Source: Myxococcales bacterium (GTDB lineage: Bacteria; Myxococcota_A; Polyangia; Polyangiales; Houyiibacteriaceae). From it: DNA of 32,646 nucleotides. The position numbers and the translations under genes are program-made. Below, piece by piece: positions 17,208 to 26,038 of the stretch; the stretch's first letter is position 1, and each line of letters begins with the position of its first letter. Where the stretch lies: NCBI GenBank assembly GCA_012744445.1, contig JAAYBZ010000063.1:1-32646 (forward strand). Reading direction: 5' to 3'. The notes beneath the pieces were generated by a model. The model was not told the origin of the DNA. It did not search any database and saw only the letters and a list, made by a program, of their open reading frames with translations.

Positions 17208-18973
17208 GGCCGCGCGCCTCCGACGCGTGCGGCGAGCGCCTCGAGGAGGCTCGCCTCTTCGGCGCGGAAGCCCGAGGCCGGCACCACGGCCTCGATCACG
17301 CTCGCGCCGCCGCGCGAGAGCGCCTCGCCGAGGGCCCGTGAGAGCGCCTCGCCGTCCTCGACGCGCGCGTGCTCGAGGCCGAAGGCGCGCGCCGCGTGCT
17401 CGATGGCGAAGCGCTGGGGCGTGGTGACGCGCGGCATGATCCACTCGAACCGGGGATCGCGGCCGAGCGGGAGCTGCTCGAAGATGCGCCCCCCGTCGTT
17501 GTTCACGACGACGATGGCGAGCGGCGCCGAGACCTGCGCCGCGGCGGCGAGGCCGCCCACGTCGTGCTGGAAGGAGAGGTCGCCGAGGAGGAGCGCCCCG
17601 GGCCGCCCGGTCGCGATCGAGGCGCCGGCCGCCGTGGAGACGAGGCCCTCGATCCCGTTCGCGCCCCGCTGGTGGAGGACGAGCAGGTCGAGATCCTTCG
17701 AGGGGACGGCGCGATCGAGCGTGCGGATGGGGAGGCTGTTGCCGAGGGTGAGCGTCGCGCCGCGGGGCATGGCCTCGATCACGCGGCGCGCGATCTGCGA
17801 CTCGCCGTAGCGCGCCACGGACTCGTCCACGACGGCCCAGGCGGCGCGCTCGGCCTCGAGGACCTCCGCGACCCACGCGTCATCGACGCGGGACGGCTCG
17901 GTGATGGCCCCGAGCAGGCTGCGGATCGCGGGCCCGATGGGCCCCACGGCGACGTCGGCCGTGCCCTGGGGATCGCGCGCCCGGTGCGCCTCGAAGCGGA
18001 TCCGCGCGAGCTCGGGGCGGGCGCCGAGGAGCCGCTCGTAGGCCATCGAGGTGGGGGGGCCGCCGATCTCGATCGCGAGATCGAAGCGGGAGAGCGGCGA
18101 GGGCACCCGGAGGAGGAGGTCGAGCGCGTCGACCCGCGCGACTCCGTCGCCTCCCCGGCCGAAGCGGAGCTGGCTCGTGGCCTCGGCGTAGACGGGCGCG
18201 CCGAGCGCCCTCGCGAGATCGAAGACCGCGTCGGCCGTGCCGTCGCTCGCGGCCGAGACGGGGAGCGGCCCGAGCACCACGAGCGGGCGCTCTGCCCGGG
18301 ACACGCGCGCGGCGAGGCGCTCGACGTCGGGCGCGCCGCGGCCGTGCACGGCCTCGGTGGGGGGTGAAGCGAGGAGCGCGTCGACCCTCGCACGGAGGGC
18401 GCGGCCGGCCTCGCTCGAAGGCTCGCAGGGCTCGAGGGGCTTCCGCGCCGGGAGGTTGATCTGCACCGCCCCCGGCCGCGGCCCCCGGCTCGCCGCGACG
18501 GCCGCGAGGAGGGCGCGCCGCGCGTGCCGGAGCGCCTCGGGATGCGCGGAGGGGTTGCCGAGCTCGAGGAAGTATCGCGCGTGATCCCCGAAGAGGCGCG
18601 TCTGATCGATGGTCTGCGCCGCGCCCGAGTCGCGGAGCTCCACGGGCCGATCGGCGCTCAGGACGAGGAGCGGGACCTCGGCGTAGGAGGCCTCGATGAC
18701 GGCGGGATGGGCGTGCGCGGGCGCCGTGCCCGAGGTGGTGAGGAGCGCCGCCGGCGCGCCCGTGGCGCGCCCGATGCCGAGGGCGACGAACGCGGCGCTC
18801 CGCTCGTCGAGGACGCTCTCGAGGCGGAGGTCGTCGCGGGCGGCGAGCGCGAGGAGGTAGGGCGTGGAGCGAGATCCCGGGCTCACGACGACGTGCCGCA
18901 CCCCCGCGGCCGCGAGCGTCCCGGCGACGAGCCGCGCCCACTCGGTGAGCAGGTTCTCCGGCTCGGCGCTCAC
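17204..18973 (-). CDS. menD: 2-Succinyl-5-enolpyruvyl-6-hydroxy-3-cyclohexene-1-carboxylate synthase
   Basis: MenD is a thiamine-diphosphate enzyme joining isochorismate and 2-oxoglutarate. The 589-residue length is normal. The N-terminal domain has [15 protein letters not shown] and [17 protein letters not shown], with the catalytic glutamate in the latter, then [14 protein letters not shown] and [20 protein letters not shown]. The C-terminal domain has the ThDP/Mg motif [12 protein letters not shown] followed by [16 protein letters not shown]. The GTG start overlaps the menF stop (GTGA). Confidence 0.97.
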   Translation of the reverse strand: MSAEPENLLTEWARLVAGTLAAAGVRHVVVSPGSRSTPYLLALAARDDLRLESVLDERSAAFVALGIGRATGAPAALLTTSGTAPAHAHPAVIEASYAEVPLLVLSADRPVELRDSGAAQTIDQTRLFGDHARYFLELGNPSAHPEALRHARRALLAAVAASRGPRPGAVQINLPARKPLEPCEPSSEAGRALRARVDALLASPPTEAVHGRGAPDVERLAARVSRAERPLVVLGPLPVSAASDGTADAVFDLARALGAPVYAEATSQLRFGRGGDGVARVDALDLLLRVPSPLSRFDLAIEIGGPPTSMAYERLLGARPELARIRFEAHRARDPQGTADVAVGPIGPAIRSLLGAITEPSRVDDAWVAEVLEAERAAWAVVDESVARYGESQIARRVIEAMPRGATLTLGNSLPIRTLDRAVPSKDLDLLVLHQRGANGIEGLVSTAAGASIATGRPGALLLGDLSFQHDVGGLAAAAQVSAPLAIVVVNNDGGRIFEQLPLGRDPRFEWIMPRVTTPQRFAIEHAARAFGLEHARVEDGEALSRALGEALSRGGASVIEAVVPASGFRAEEASLLEALAARVGGARP

Positions 18974-20394
18974 CCTTCGCCCACCCCGAGCGCGCGCATC
19001 ATCGGGCGCATCTTGAGCTTGGTCTCTTCCCACTCGAGCGCCGCCTCGGAGGCCGCGACGATGCCCGCGCCCGCGAAGAGGTGGGCCTCGTCGCCCCGCG
19101 CCACGAGGCAGCGGAGCGCCACGAAGAATTCGGCGTCGCCCCGCGCGTCCACGAAGCCGATGGGCGCCGCGTACCAGCCGCGGCTTGGCTCGTGCTGGGC
19201 GATGAAGCGACGCGCGAAGTCGGCGGGCGTGCCGCCCACCGCCGGCGTGGGGTGGAGCGCCTCGACCACGGTGAGCGCGTCGACGCCCTCGGCGAGCGTG
19301 GCCGCGATGGGCGTGCGGAGGTGGAGCACCGTGGGGAGCCGCCGGATCCGCGGCGTCTCGCTCGCCTTCACCTCGGTGCAGAGCGGCTCGAGGCGCGCGA
19401 CGATGTGCTCGACCACGCGCGCGTGCTCGCCGAGATCCTTCTCGCTCGCCTTGAGCTTGGCCTCGCCGTCGGCCTCGCCCGCGCCGATCGAGCCCGCGAG
19501 CGCCTCCGTCTCGAGCGTGCGGCCGCGCTTCTCGAAGAGGTGCTCAGGCGTGCAGCCGAGGAAGGTGGTCGCGCCCCGCCGCACGAAGAAGCGCGTGGCG
19601 CCCTCGGGGGCCTCGCCGATCCGCGAAAAGACGGCCGTCGGATCGAGCGGGCCCGCGGCGCGCACGGCCTTCCGCCGCGAGACCACGATCTTGGAGGCCT
19701 CGCCGCGACGGAGGGCGGCGTGGACCAGCTCGACGAGCGCGTTCCACTCGGCGGGCTCGGTGCCGGCCTCTTCGACCACGGGCGGGAAGGGCGCGCCGGG
19801 CGGCGGCGCGTCGAGGGCGTCGAAGAGGGCGTCGAGCTCCGCGAGCGCGCGGGCGCGATCGAAGGCCTCCTCTGGCGAGAGCGCGAGGGTGAGCGCGGCG
19901 CGGGCACCGTCGCTCCAATACGTCCAGCGCGGGAGGACCAGGCGTCCGCGGCCGAGCTCCTCGAAGGGCGCGGCGGGCGCCGCCTCGGGCTCGAAGGCCA
20001 GGCCCACGAGCGCGCGCGGCGTGACCTCGAGCGCGCCCGGCGCGACGCGGTGCGAGAAGCGATCGAAATAGCGCGAGAGCTCCCGGCGCGCGGCGGCCAT
20101 CCCCTCGGGGCTCGCGCTCACCTCGAGCGAGGCGGCCTCGCCGAGCGTCGCCATCGCGAGCCCGCCCGCGGGCGCGAAGCTGAACGCCGGTGCGTCGGGG
20201 AGGGCGCGGAGGAAATGCTCCACCGGGACGGCGACGGCGGCGACGGTGAGCGCGAGGCCTCCCTCACGATCCGCCTCCGCCGAGCGCTCGACGAAGTCGC
20301 GCGCCTTGCGCCGGAGCTCGGCCGTCGCCTCGCGTCCCACGGTTGCCGCCGCCCCGCCCGCGCCGATGGGAGCGGTCGCCGGCGTGTGTTTCAC
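18970..20394 (-). CDS. menF: Isochorismate synthase
   Basis: This 474-residue chorismate-utilising enzyme makes isochorismate, the first committed menaquinone intermediate. The C-terminal catalytic domain contains ASKIVVSRRKAV, FLGCTPEHLFEKRGR, ETEALAGSIGAGE, EALHPTPAVGGTP and AGAGIVAASEAALEWEETKLK, all characteristic. The N-terminal third is more variable. The start is GTG at 20394, in GTGA overlap with the ubiE/menG stop; a longer in-frame reading into menG is rejected. Related isochorismate synthases serve siderophores, but the operon makes MenF the clear choice. Confidence 0.95.
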   Translation of the reverse strand: MKHTPATAPIGAGGAAATVGREATAELRRKARDFVERSAEADREGGLALTVAAVAVPVEHFLRALPDAPAFSFAPAGGLAMATLGEAASLEVSASPEGMAAARRELSRYFDRFSHRVAPGALEVTPRALVGLAFEPEAAPAAPFEELGRGRLVLPRWTYWSDGARAALTLALSPEEAFDRARALAELDALFDALDAPPPGAPFPPVVEEAGTEPAEWNALVELVHAALRRGEASKIVVSRRKAVRAAGPLDPTAVFSRIGEAPEGATRFFVRRGATTFLGCTPEHLFEKRGRTLETEALAGSIGAGEADGEAKLKASEKDLGEHARVVEHIVARLEPLCTEVKASETPRIRRLPTVLHLRTPIAATLAEGVDALTVVEALHPTPAVGGTPADFARRFIAQHEPSRGWYAAPIGFVDARGDAEFFVALRCLVARGDEAHLFAGAGIVAASEAALEWEETKLKMRPMMRALGVGEG

Positions 20395-21137
20395 CGCACG
20401 CCCTCCTCGGCGGGGACGCGCGCGGTGTAGAGGTGGCAGGCGCCGAAGGTCAGCGCCTCGAAGCCCACGTCCACGAGGCCCGCCTCGCGCATCGACGCGG
20501 CGAATTCCTCGGGCGGCGGGAAGGCCGCGATCGACGTCTGGAGGTAGCGGTATTCGCGCGCCCCCGAGAGGATCGCGCCGATGCGCGGCACCATCACGCG
20601 CACGTGGAAGCGGGCGAGCGGGCCGAGCAGGCCCCCGCTCGGCTCGCCGAGCTCGAGGATGCCGATGCGTGCGCCGGGCTTGCCCACGCGCCGCATCTCG
20701 CGGAGCGCCGCCAGGCGGTCGGGGACGTTGCGGATGCCGAAGGCCATGGTGATGGCGTCGAAGCTCGCGTCGTCGGCGTCGAGCCGCTGCGCGTCGCCCA
20801 TCTCTAGCGCGATGCGATCGGAGAGGCCGCGCCGCGCCACCTTGGACTCGCCGATGGCGAGCATCCCGCGCGAGGGATCGACCCCGACGACCGTGGCGCC
20901 GGGCTCGGCCTTGGCGAGGGCGATGGCGAGGTCGCCCGTGCCGGTGGCGAGGTCGAGGATCCGATCGCCGGGCCGGAGCGCGAGCGCCTTCACGGTCTTG
21001 CGCCGCCACCACACGTCGATCCCCATCGAGAGGACGCGGTTCAAGAAGTCGTAACGCGCGGCGATGGCGTCGAAGAACTCGCCGGAGCCGGGGCGCGGCG
21101 CGGGAGTGATCGCCTGGGAGGGAGTCTCTCGGGTCAT
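20391..21137 (-). CDS. ubiE: Demethylmenaquinone methyltransferase (UbiE/MenG)
   Basis: This 248-residue SAM-dependent methyltransferase performs the last menaquinone step, C-methylation of demethylmenaquinone. Diagnostic stretches are FFDAIAARYDFLNRVLSMGID, LDLATGTGDLAIALA (SAM loop), VVGVDPSRGML, MAFGIRNVPDR and EYRYLQTSIAAFP. The ATG at 21137 follows the prenyl synthase stop by 10 bp, with a GAGGAAGAG ribosome site in that gap. A longer in-frame extension runs into the upstream gene and is not used. Confidence 0.95.
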   Translation of the reverse strand: MTRETPSQAITPAPRPGSGEFFDAIAARYDFLNRVLSMGIDVWWRRKTVKALALRPGDRILDLATGTGDLAIALAKAEPGATVVGVDPSRGMLAIGESKVARRGLSDRIALEMGDAQRLDADDASFDAITMAFGIRNVPDRLAALREMRRVGKPGARIGILELGEPSGGLLGPLARFHVRVMVPRIGAILSGAREYRYLQTSIAAFPPPEEFAASMREAGLVDVGFEALTFGACHLYTARVPAEEGVR

Positions 21138-21147
21138 GGGCTCTTCC

Positions 21148-22227
21148 TCATGCGCGGCGCGCGACGGCGGCGCGGGCCACGGTGGTGAGCGCGTCGATGG
21201 CCGGGCCCTTCGGCCATCGCCCAAGCGCCGCGATGGCGCGATCGGCTTGCTCGAACGCGAAGGCGCGCGCGTCCTCGAGCGCCTGCGTGCGCTCGAGGAG
21301 GGCGAGCACCTCGGAGTAGCGCGCGCCCATCCCGGCGGCGAGCTCCTCCTCGGACGCGTCGACGAGCTCCCGGAGGAGCGCCGCGGCCGAGGGCTCGCGC
21401 TCGACGGCGAGGATCAACGGGTAGGTCGCCTTGCCCTCGCGGAGATCGGTGAAGAGCGCCTTGCCCGTGCGCTCGGGATCGCCGCCGAAGTCGAGCACGT
21501 CGTCCACGGCCTGGAAGGCGAAGCCGAGGTGTGAGCCGTAGGCCTCGAGCGCGGCGATCTCCTCGTCGGAGAGGCCGGCCACGCGGCCGCCGGCGCGCAT
21601 CCCGTAGCGGAAGAGGGCGGCCGTCTTGCCCTCGGCCACGCGATGCCAGCGGTCGCGATCGACGTCGAGCTTGCCGCGCGACTCGAGCTGGATGGACTCG
21701 GAGACGATCATCTCGTCGATGACGTCGAAGAGCGTGGTGAGGAGGTCGGGGATGCCCACGGCCGAGACGCGCCGGAGGGCTTCGATGAGGAGCCAGTCGC
21801 CGGCGTAGATGCTCACCGAGTTGCCCCAGATGGCGCGCGCCGTGGGCTTGCCGCGGCGGGTGTCGGCCATGTCGATGACGTCGTCGTGGAGGAGCGTCGC
21901 CGCGTGGACGAGCTCGACCGCCACGGCGAGCGAGAGCGCGCGCTCGTCGAAGCCGCGCCCGAGCTTGGCCGCGAGCGCGACGCAGATGGGGCGGAGGCGC
22001 TTGCCGCCGAGCGAGAGGAGGTGCGCCGCGCCCTGGTGGGCCGCGCGCTCGCCGGAGACGGCGCGGAGGGCCTCGTCGATGGGCGCGAGATCGCTCCCCA
22101 CGAAGGCGGCCAGATCGGCGAGCTTCGCCTCGAGGTCGGGCAGATCGTTCTCGCCGCAGAGGGACTGCAGCCTCTCCAGGATCTCCAACTGCTTCGGCTC
22201 GGCGTTCGTGTCGTGCGCGACGCTCAT
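21148..22227 (-). CDS. Polyprenyl diphosphate synthase (IspB/HepT type)
   Basis: This 359-residue trans-prenyltransferase makes the long isoprenoid side chain for menaquinone. The first Asp-rich motif is in LLHDDVIDMADTRRG (Asp115, Asp116, Asp119) and the second in AFQAVDDVLDFGGD (Asp242, Asp243, Asp246). GGKRLRP near residues 74-80 binds isopentenyl diphosphate. The residues before the first motif are small or medium, which fits a long-chain product, but chain length cannot be read with certainty. The ATG at 22227 has AAGGAG 7 bases upstream. It is the first gene of the eight-gene men operon and follows a readable promoter. Confidence 0.93.
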   Translation of the reverse strand: MSVAHDTNAEPKQLEILERLQSLCGENDLPDLEAKLADLAAFVGSDLAPIDEALRAVSGERAAHQGAAHLLSLGGKRLRPICVALAAKLGRGFDERALSLAVAVELVHAATLLHDDVIDMADTRRGKPTARAIWGNSVSIYAGDWLLIEALRRVSAVGIPDLLTTLFDVIDEMIVSESIQLESRGKLDVDRDRWHRVAEGKTAALFRYGMRAGGRVAGLSDEEIAALEAYGSHLGFAFQAVDDVLDFGGDPERTGKALFTDLREGKATYPLILAVEREPSAAALLRELVDASEEELAAGMGARYSEVLALLERTQALEDARAFAFEQADRAIAALGRWPKGPAIDALTTVARAAVARRA

Positions 22228-22301
22228 CTGCGGCTCCTTCGCGCGATCGATCGAAGGCGTGCACGCGCCGCACCGACGAACGATCGAGTCATGGCCCGGT
22301 T

Positions 22302-22329
22302 GGGATACTCGCTGGCCCCCTTCGGTCAA
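22302..22329 (-). promoter_or_regulatory. Probable promoter of the menaquinone operon
   Basis: On the minus strand TTGACC (22329-22324) is followed after 16 bp by TATCCC (22307-22302). Transcription would start near 22295, leaving a leader of about 70 bases before the ATG at 22227. The -35 is identical to that before gap. The -10 matches only its first three bases, so this is a moderate call. Confidence 0.45.
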
Positions 22330-22445
22330 GAATATCCCAAATCTTTGGCGTCGTGAGCGCGTGTGAGCGGACTCGGTCGTCACCACATCTCGACCGCGCC
22401 GCCGTTTATTGGACGAACGGCGCGGGACCGGCCTAGCGTCGCCGC

Positions 22446-22898
22446 ATGCGCAGGATCTCGATCGGGCTCGCGCTCGCGCTCCTCGTCTCGCCGGCGATCG
22501 CGTCGGCGCGATCCTTCGACGTCGTCCCCTTCCACTACGAGCAGGTCTGGGCCGCGGCCGTCCGGCTCATCCGCGTCGACCAGGGCTTCCGCATCACCGA
22601 CCAGGACCGCGACGTCGGCTTCCTCCTCTTCGACTACGAGCGCGCAGGACACCGCACCCAGGGCAGCATCGAGATCATCCGCGTCGAGCAGGACGGTCGT
22701 CCGGCGGTGCGCGTCGTCGTCCACCTCGCCAAGTCGCCCTCGTACCTCGAGCGGCTCCTCCTCGATCAGCTCGGCCGCAAATTGAAGAGCGATTTCGGCG
22801 TCCCCGAGACCCCGTCGCGACGCGAGCCCGATCGCGCGCGCGCCGACCAGGACGCCGAGGAAGGCGCGCCCGCGAGCGAAGGCGAGCGCGCGAATTGA
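22446..22898 (+). CDS. Small exported protein of unknown function
   Basis: I do not recognise this 150-residue protein. It has a clear signal peptide (MRRISIGLALALLVSPAIASA, cleavage after about residue 21), then a compact alpha/beta domain of about 95 residues with VVPFHYEQVWAAAVRLIRV, ITDQDRDVGFLLFDYE and VRVVVHLAKSPSYLERLLLD. This resembles small periplasmic proteins with a helix followed by a three-stranded sheet. The last 35 residues are charged and low-complexity. It is divergent from the men operon and its stop codon lies within the -35 box of the lysC promoter. Confidence 0.75.
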   Translation: MRRISIGLALALLVSPAIASARSFDVVPFHYEQVWAAAVRLIRVDQGFRITDQDRDVGFLLFDYERAGHRTQGSIEIIRVEQDGRPAVRVVVHLAKSPSYLERLLLDQLGRKLKSDFGVPETPSRREPDRARADQDAEEGAPASEGERAN

Positions 22899-22922
22899 CG
22901 AGCGGCGCGGGCACACTAGACT
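22895..22922 (+). promoter_or_regulatory. Promoter of lysC
   Basis: TTGACG (22895-22900) is followed after 16 bp by TAGACT (22917-22922), a good sigma-70 type match. The start would fall near 22929, only a few bases before the TTG start codon at 22932. The -35 box contains the stop codon of the preceding gene. Confidence 0.65.
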
Positions 22923-22931
22923 CCGCGTCCC

Positions 22932-24143
22932 TTGAGCCTCGTCGTTCAAAAATTCGGCGGGACCAGCGTAGGGTCCCTGGAGCGCATCCAAAACGTCGCC
23001 CGTCGCGTCAAGAAGACGCGTGAGGCCGGCCATTCGGTCATCGTCGTGGTGAGCGCGATGTCCGGTGAGACCGACCGTCTCATCGGCCTCGGCAAGTCCA
23101 TCGCCGAAAGCCGCCGCCCGCGCGCTCGCGAGCTCGACGTCCTCGTCGCCAGCGGTGAGCAGGTGAGCGCAGCGCTCCTCGCCATCGCCCTCAACGACAT
23201 GGGCGTGCCGGCCCGCTCGATGCTCGGCTTCCAGGCGAAGATCCGCACCGACGAGGCGCACACCAAGGCCCGCATCAAGAGCATCGACGGCGAGGCCCTC
23301 CGCAAGGCCGCGGAGGACGAGGTCATCGTCGTGGCGGGCTTCCAGGGCGCGGACGAGCGCGGGAACATCACCACGCTCGGTCGCGGCGGCTCCGACACCT
23401 CCGCCGTGGCCGTCGCCGCCGCGGTCAAGGCCGACGTCTGTGAGATCTACACCGACGTGGACGGCGTCTACACCACCGATCCCAACGTCGTCCCCACCGC
23501 GCGCAAGATCGATCGCATCAGCTACGAGGAGATGCTCGAGCTGGCCTCGCTCGGCGCCAAGGTGCTGCAGATCCGCTCCGTCGGCCTCGGCATGAAATAC
23601 GGGATCCCCATCCACGTGCGTTCGAGCTTCTCGGACGCGGAGGGCACTGTCGTGACACGTGAAGACGAGCTCCTCGAATCGGTCGTCGTCGCCGGCGTCG
23701 CCGCCGACAAGAAGACCGTGAAGGTGACGATGCGCCACCTCAAGGACCGCCCCGGCGTGGTGGCCAAGGTCTTCGGGGCGCTCGCCGAGGCCAACGTGGT
23801 GGTCGACATGATCATCCAGAACGTCTCCCTCGAGGGCCACACCGACCTCACCTTCACCGTGAGCTCCGAGGACGCCGACCGCGCCCGCGACATCGCCAAC
23901 GCCCTCGCGGCCGAGCTCGAGGTGGCCGACGTCATCCTCGACGACGACGTGGTGAAGGTCTCCATCGTGGGCGTCGGCATGCGCAACCACGCGGGCATCG
24001 CGGCGCGCATGTTCCAGCTCCTCGCCGACGAGGGGATCAACATCGAGGCCATCAGCACGAGCGAGATCAAGACCTCGTGCCTCATCCGCGCGAAGTACGC
24101 CGAGCTCGCCGTGCGCGTGCTCCACGAAGGCTTCATCGGCTGA
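22932..24143 (+). CDS. lysC: Aspartate kinase
   Basis: This 403-residue monofunctional aspartokinase catalyses the first step to lysine, methionine and threonine. KFGGTSVG is at 7-14, then [31 protein letters not shown] and the [14 protein letters not shown] stretch. Two ACT domains follow: one from about 263 ([20 protein letters not shown]) and one from about 340 ([19 protein letters not shown], then [13 protein letters not shown]), which bind feedback effectors. The start must be TTG at 22932: an in-frame TAG lies at 22917 and no other start codon occurs before the conserved KFGG. No ribosome site is visible, and the predicted transcript start is almost at the codon. thrB of the same pathway is at 5888, not linked. 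Confidence 0.95.
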   Translation: MSLVVQKFGGTSVGSLERIQNVARRVKKTREAGHSVIVVVSAMSGETDRLIGLGKSIAESRRPRARELDVLVASGEQVSAALLAIALNDMGVPARSMLGFQAKIRTDEAHTKARIKSIDGEALRKAAEDEVIVVAGFQGADERGNITTLGRGGSDTSAVAVAAAVKADVCEIYTDVDGVYTTDPNVVPTARKIDRISYEEMLELASLGAKVLQIRSVGLGMKYGIPIHVRSSFSDAEGTVVTREDELLESVVVAGVAADKKTVKVTMRHLKDRPGVVAKVFGALAEANVVVDMIIQNVSLEGHTDLTFTVSSEDADRARDIANALAAELEVADVILDDDVVKVSIVGVGMRNHAGIAARMFQLLADEGINIEAISTSEIKTSCLIRAKYAELAVRVLHEGFIG

Positions 24144-24170
24144 GCCTTCGCGCCCCGCGCGCTCGGGACG

Positions 24171-24202
24171 AAACCATCGGCTCCATGGGCCGATGGTTTT
24201 TT
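24171..24202 (+). terminator. Intrinsic terminator of lysC
   Basis: A perfect 11-bp stem (24171-24181 with 24189-24199) encloses a 7-base loop and runs into six T residues (24197-24202). It lies 28 bp after the lysC stop. The next gene's ATG begins at 24204, one base after the T-tract. Confidence 0.9.
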
Positions 24203-24203
24203 C

Positions 24204-24665
24204 ATGTCCGCTCCCCGTGACGGCGCCCTCCGCGCGGCCGCGCTCTTCGTGGCGCTCGCGGCCTCGGTCTCCCTCGCGCGCGCCGAGCTCCTCCGCGTCG
24301 ACGCGCCGCCCCCCGAAATGCCCGCGCCGCTCGGCGAAACGAGCGCGCCCCTCCGCGAGCGCGGCAAGATCGACCTCAACGCGGCCGACGAGGGCACGCT
24401 CACCTTGCTCCCGCGCGTCGGCCCCGCGCTCGCGCGGCGCATCGTCGCCCACCGCGAGGCGCGCGGGGGCTTCTCGGGCGTCGAGGATCTCCTCGAGGTC
24501 AAGGGCATCGGCCCGAAGACGCTCGAGCGCCTCCGCCCGATGATCGAGGTCTCAGAATCGATCCCAGAGATAGGCGAGGCGGAGGCTCGCGCTGAGGGAG
24601 ATCCCACCCGAACCGTCGATGCCGCCGAAGGGCACGGCGAGGAGGCGGAGCTCGGGCCCGAGTAA
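24204..24665 (+). CDS. ComEA-like helix-hairpin-helix protein, exported
   Basis: This 153-residue protein has a signal peptide (about 1-27, ending SLARA), a short Pro-rich linker, then a tandem helix-hairpin-helix unit at about 53-115: KIDLNAADEGTLTLLPRVGP, RIVAHREARGGFSGVEDLLE and VKGIGPKTLERLRPMIEV. This is the ComEA DNA-binding domain, which in other bacteria pulls incoming DNA through the envelope during transformation. The remaining 37 residues are an acidic tail encoded on the strand opposite the end of the outer-membrane gene at 24552. No ribosome site precedes the ATG, which abuts the lysC terminator; no other in-frame start would keep the signal peptide. Other exported HhH proteins without a role in competence are an alternative. 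Confidence 0.8.
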   Translation: MSAPRDGALRAAALFVALAASVSLARAELLRVDAPPPEMPAPLGETSAPLRERGKIDLNAADEGTLTLLPRVGPALARRIVAHREARGGFSGVEDLLEVKGIGPKTLERLRPMIEVSESIPEIGEAEARAEGDPTRTVDAAEGHGEEAELGPE

Positions 24666-25091
24666 GAAGGCGCGCGTGACGAGCACGTCGAGGCCCACGA
24701 AGGCCGAGAAGGCCGGGGCGAATTCGCGCACGCCGCGGTGGCCCTCGAGCGCGGCGCCCACGCCCACGCCGAGCACGGGCACCACGCGGACCACGTCGAG
24801 CGCGTAGGTCGTCTCGAAGAGCAGGGCGCTCCGGCGGAAGCGCGGCTCCGGCACGAAGACCTGGCCGAGCCCCGTCGCCCGGAGCGACCACGCGTCGTTC
24901 AGCCCGAAGCCCAGCGTGCCCGAGAAGCCGAAGCCGTGGTCGGGCCCCTGGAAGTCGTCGGCCCCGGCGAGCCGCCCCGCGTAACCGAAGGCGCCGGCGA
25001 TCTCCACCTGGTCCTCGTACGCGCGCGCCTCGCCTGCGCGGAAGAGGGCGGCGAGGGCGAGGGCGAGCGCCAGGAGGGAGCGGCTCTGCAT
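24552..25091 (-). CDS. Small outer-membrane beta-barrel protein
   Basis: This 179-residue protein has a signal peptide (about 1-23, ending GEARA) and then alternating beta segments rich in Gly and aromatic residues: EIAGAFGYAGRLAG, GFGFSGTLGFGLNDAWSLRATG, SALLFETTYALDVV and ISLSASLRLAYLWDRF. The last residue is Phe in an alternating hydrophobic strand, the usual C-terminal signal read by the BAM complex. The size suggests an eight-stranded barrel. I chose the ATG at 25091 because it starts the signal peptide; the 43 codons upstream do not look like protein. The last 114 bp overlap the comEA-like gene on the other strand. Specific function is unknown. Confidence 0.8.
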   Translation of the reverse strand: MQSRSLLALALALAALFRAGEARAYEDQVEIAGAFGYAGRLAGADDFQGPDHGFGFSGTLGFGLNDAWSLRATGLGQVFVPEPRFRRSALLFETTYALDVVRVVPVLGVGVGAALEGHRGVREFAPAFSAFVGLDVLVTRAFLLGPELRLLAVPFGGIDGSGGISLSASLRLAYLWDRF

Positions 25092-25165
25092 GGCCCGACA
25101 CTCTAAAGGGAGCCGGCGCGCGGGGCCATCGCCAAGCCGCGCACCCGAGCCGAGGTGCACCGCCG

Positions 25166-25193
25166 TTGACGCAGGGATCGGCCTGGGTATAGT
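25166..25193 (+). promoter_or_regulatory. Promoter of the YfgM-like/bamB operon
   Basis: TTGACG (25166-25171) and TATAGT (25188-25193) are separated by 16 bp, the best sigma-70 type match in the window. The start would be near 25200, giving a leader of about 32 bases that contains the GGAG ribosome site of the GTG at 25232. Confidence 0.75.
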
Positions 25194-25231
25194 GCCCGCT
25201 CGAATCCGCCGAGGACCCACCGGAGAAGCGC

Positions 25232-26038
25232 GTGACGGGCGAGAACGAACGAGACGACCAGACCCCTCAGACGACCCCGCCCCCGGCTGAAAAGCCCCTC
25301 ACCCGCGGCGAGCGGCTGCGGCGTGAGCGCGAGGCCAAGGCCAAGGCCAAGGCCGAGAAGCGCGGCCGCGAGGCCGAGCTGCGCGAAGAGAAGGCCATCG
25401 AGGTCGCCGAGCGCGCCCGCGAGGTCACGCAGCAGGTGATGCGCGAGAGCGGCGGGAAGATCGCCGCCGTGCTCTTCGGCGTGCTCCTCCTCCTCGTCGG
25501 CATCGCCGTCGCCGCCGACATGATGGCCGGCGCCCGCGAGGAGCGCGCCCGCGCCCTGGCCGAGGCCGACGCCGTGGAGGCGCCGGCCGCGCGCGCCGAG
25601 GCGCTCCGCAAGGTCGCGGCGGAGAACGAGGGCAAGGAGCTCGCCGTCTGGGCGCGCCTCGGCGAGGGCTCGGCCCAGCTCGAGGCGGGCGACGCCGCGG
25701 CGGCCGAGGCGGCCTTCGCCGACGTCGAGAAGCACAAGGAGCTCTCCACCCTCGAGCGCCGGCTCGCCCTCGAGGGCCTCGCCGCCGCGCGTCTCGCCAA
25801 GGGCGACGCCGAGGGCGCCAAGAAGGCCTTCGAGCGCCTCGCCGAGATCGACGACGACGCCGCCAAGAACGCGGCCGAGCTCGGCCTCGCGCGCATCCTC
25901 GCGGGCGAGGGCAAGACCGACGTCGCGAGGAAGATCGTCAGCGGCGTGATCGCGCGCCTCAAGCAGGCCGGACGAGAGGGCCGCGGCTACACCTTCGAAG
26001 AGGCCGAGGCCCTCGCGTCGTCCCTCCAGGGCGGCTGA
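25232..26038 (+). CDS. YfgM-like tetratricopeptide membrane protein
   Basis: This 268-residue protein has a highly charged cytoplasmic N-terminus (about 1-75, Lys/Arg/Glu/Ala-rich), one transmembrane helix at about 77-97 (IAAVLFGVLLLLVGIAVAAD), and a periplasmic domain of helical pairs resembling tetratricopeptide repeats (such as ELAVWARLGEGSAQLEAGD and LEGLAAARLAKGDAEGAKKA). This layout is that of YfgM, the ancillary SecYEG/chaperone-network protein encoded beside bamB in enterics. The start is GTG with CGGAGAAG just upstream. The stop overlaps the bamB ATG by one base (TGATG), so they are translationally coupled. Confidence 0.8.
   Translation: MTGENERDDQTPQTTPPPAEKPLTRGERLRREREAKAKAKAEKRGREAELREEKAIEVAERAREVTQQVMRESGGKIAAVLFGVLLLLVGIAVAADMMAGAREERARALAEADAVEAPAARAEALRKVAAENEGKELAVWARLGEGSAQLEAGDAAAAEAAFADVEKHKELSTLERRLALEGLAAARLAKGDAEGAKKAFERLAEIDDDAAKNAAELGLARILAGEGKTDVARKIVSGVIARLKQAGREGRGYTFEEAEALASSLQGG

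Noticed and set aside
22380-24452. A 690-codon minus-strand frame across lysC
   Set aside because: It mirrors lysC codon structure, with Asp/Val/Gly/His/Ala-rich composition and no recognisable motif.
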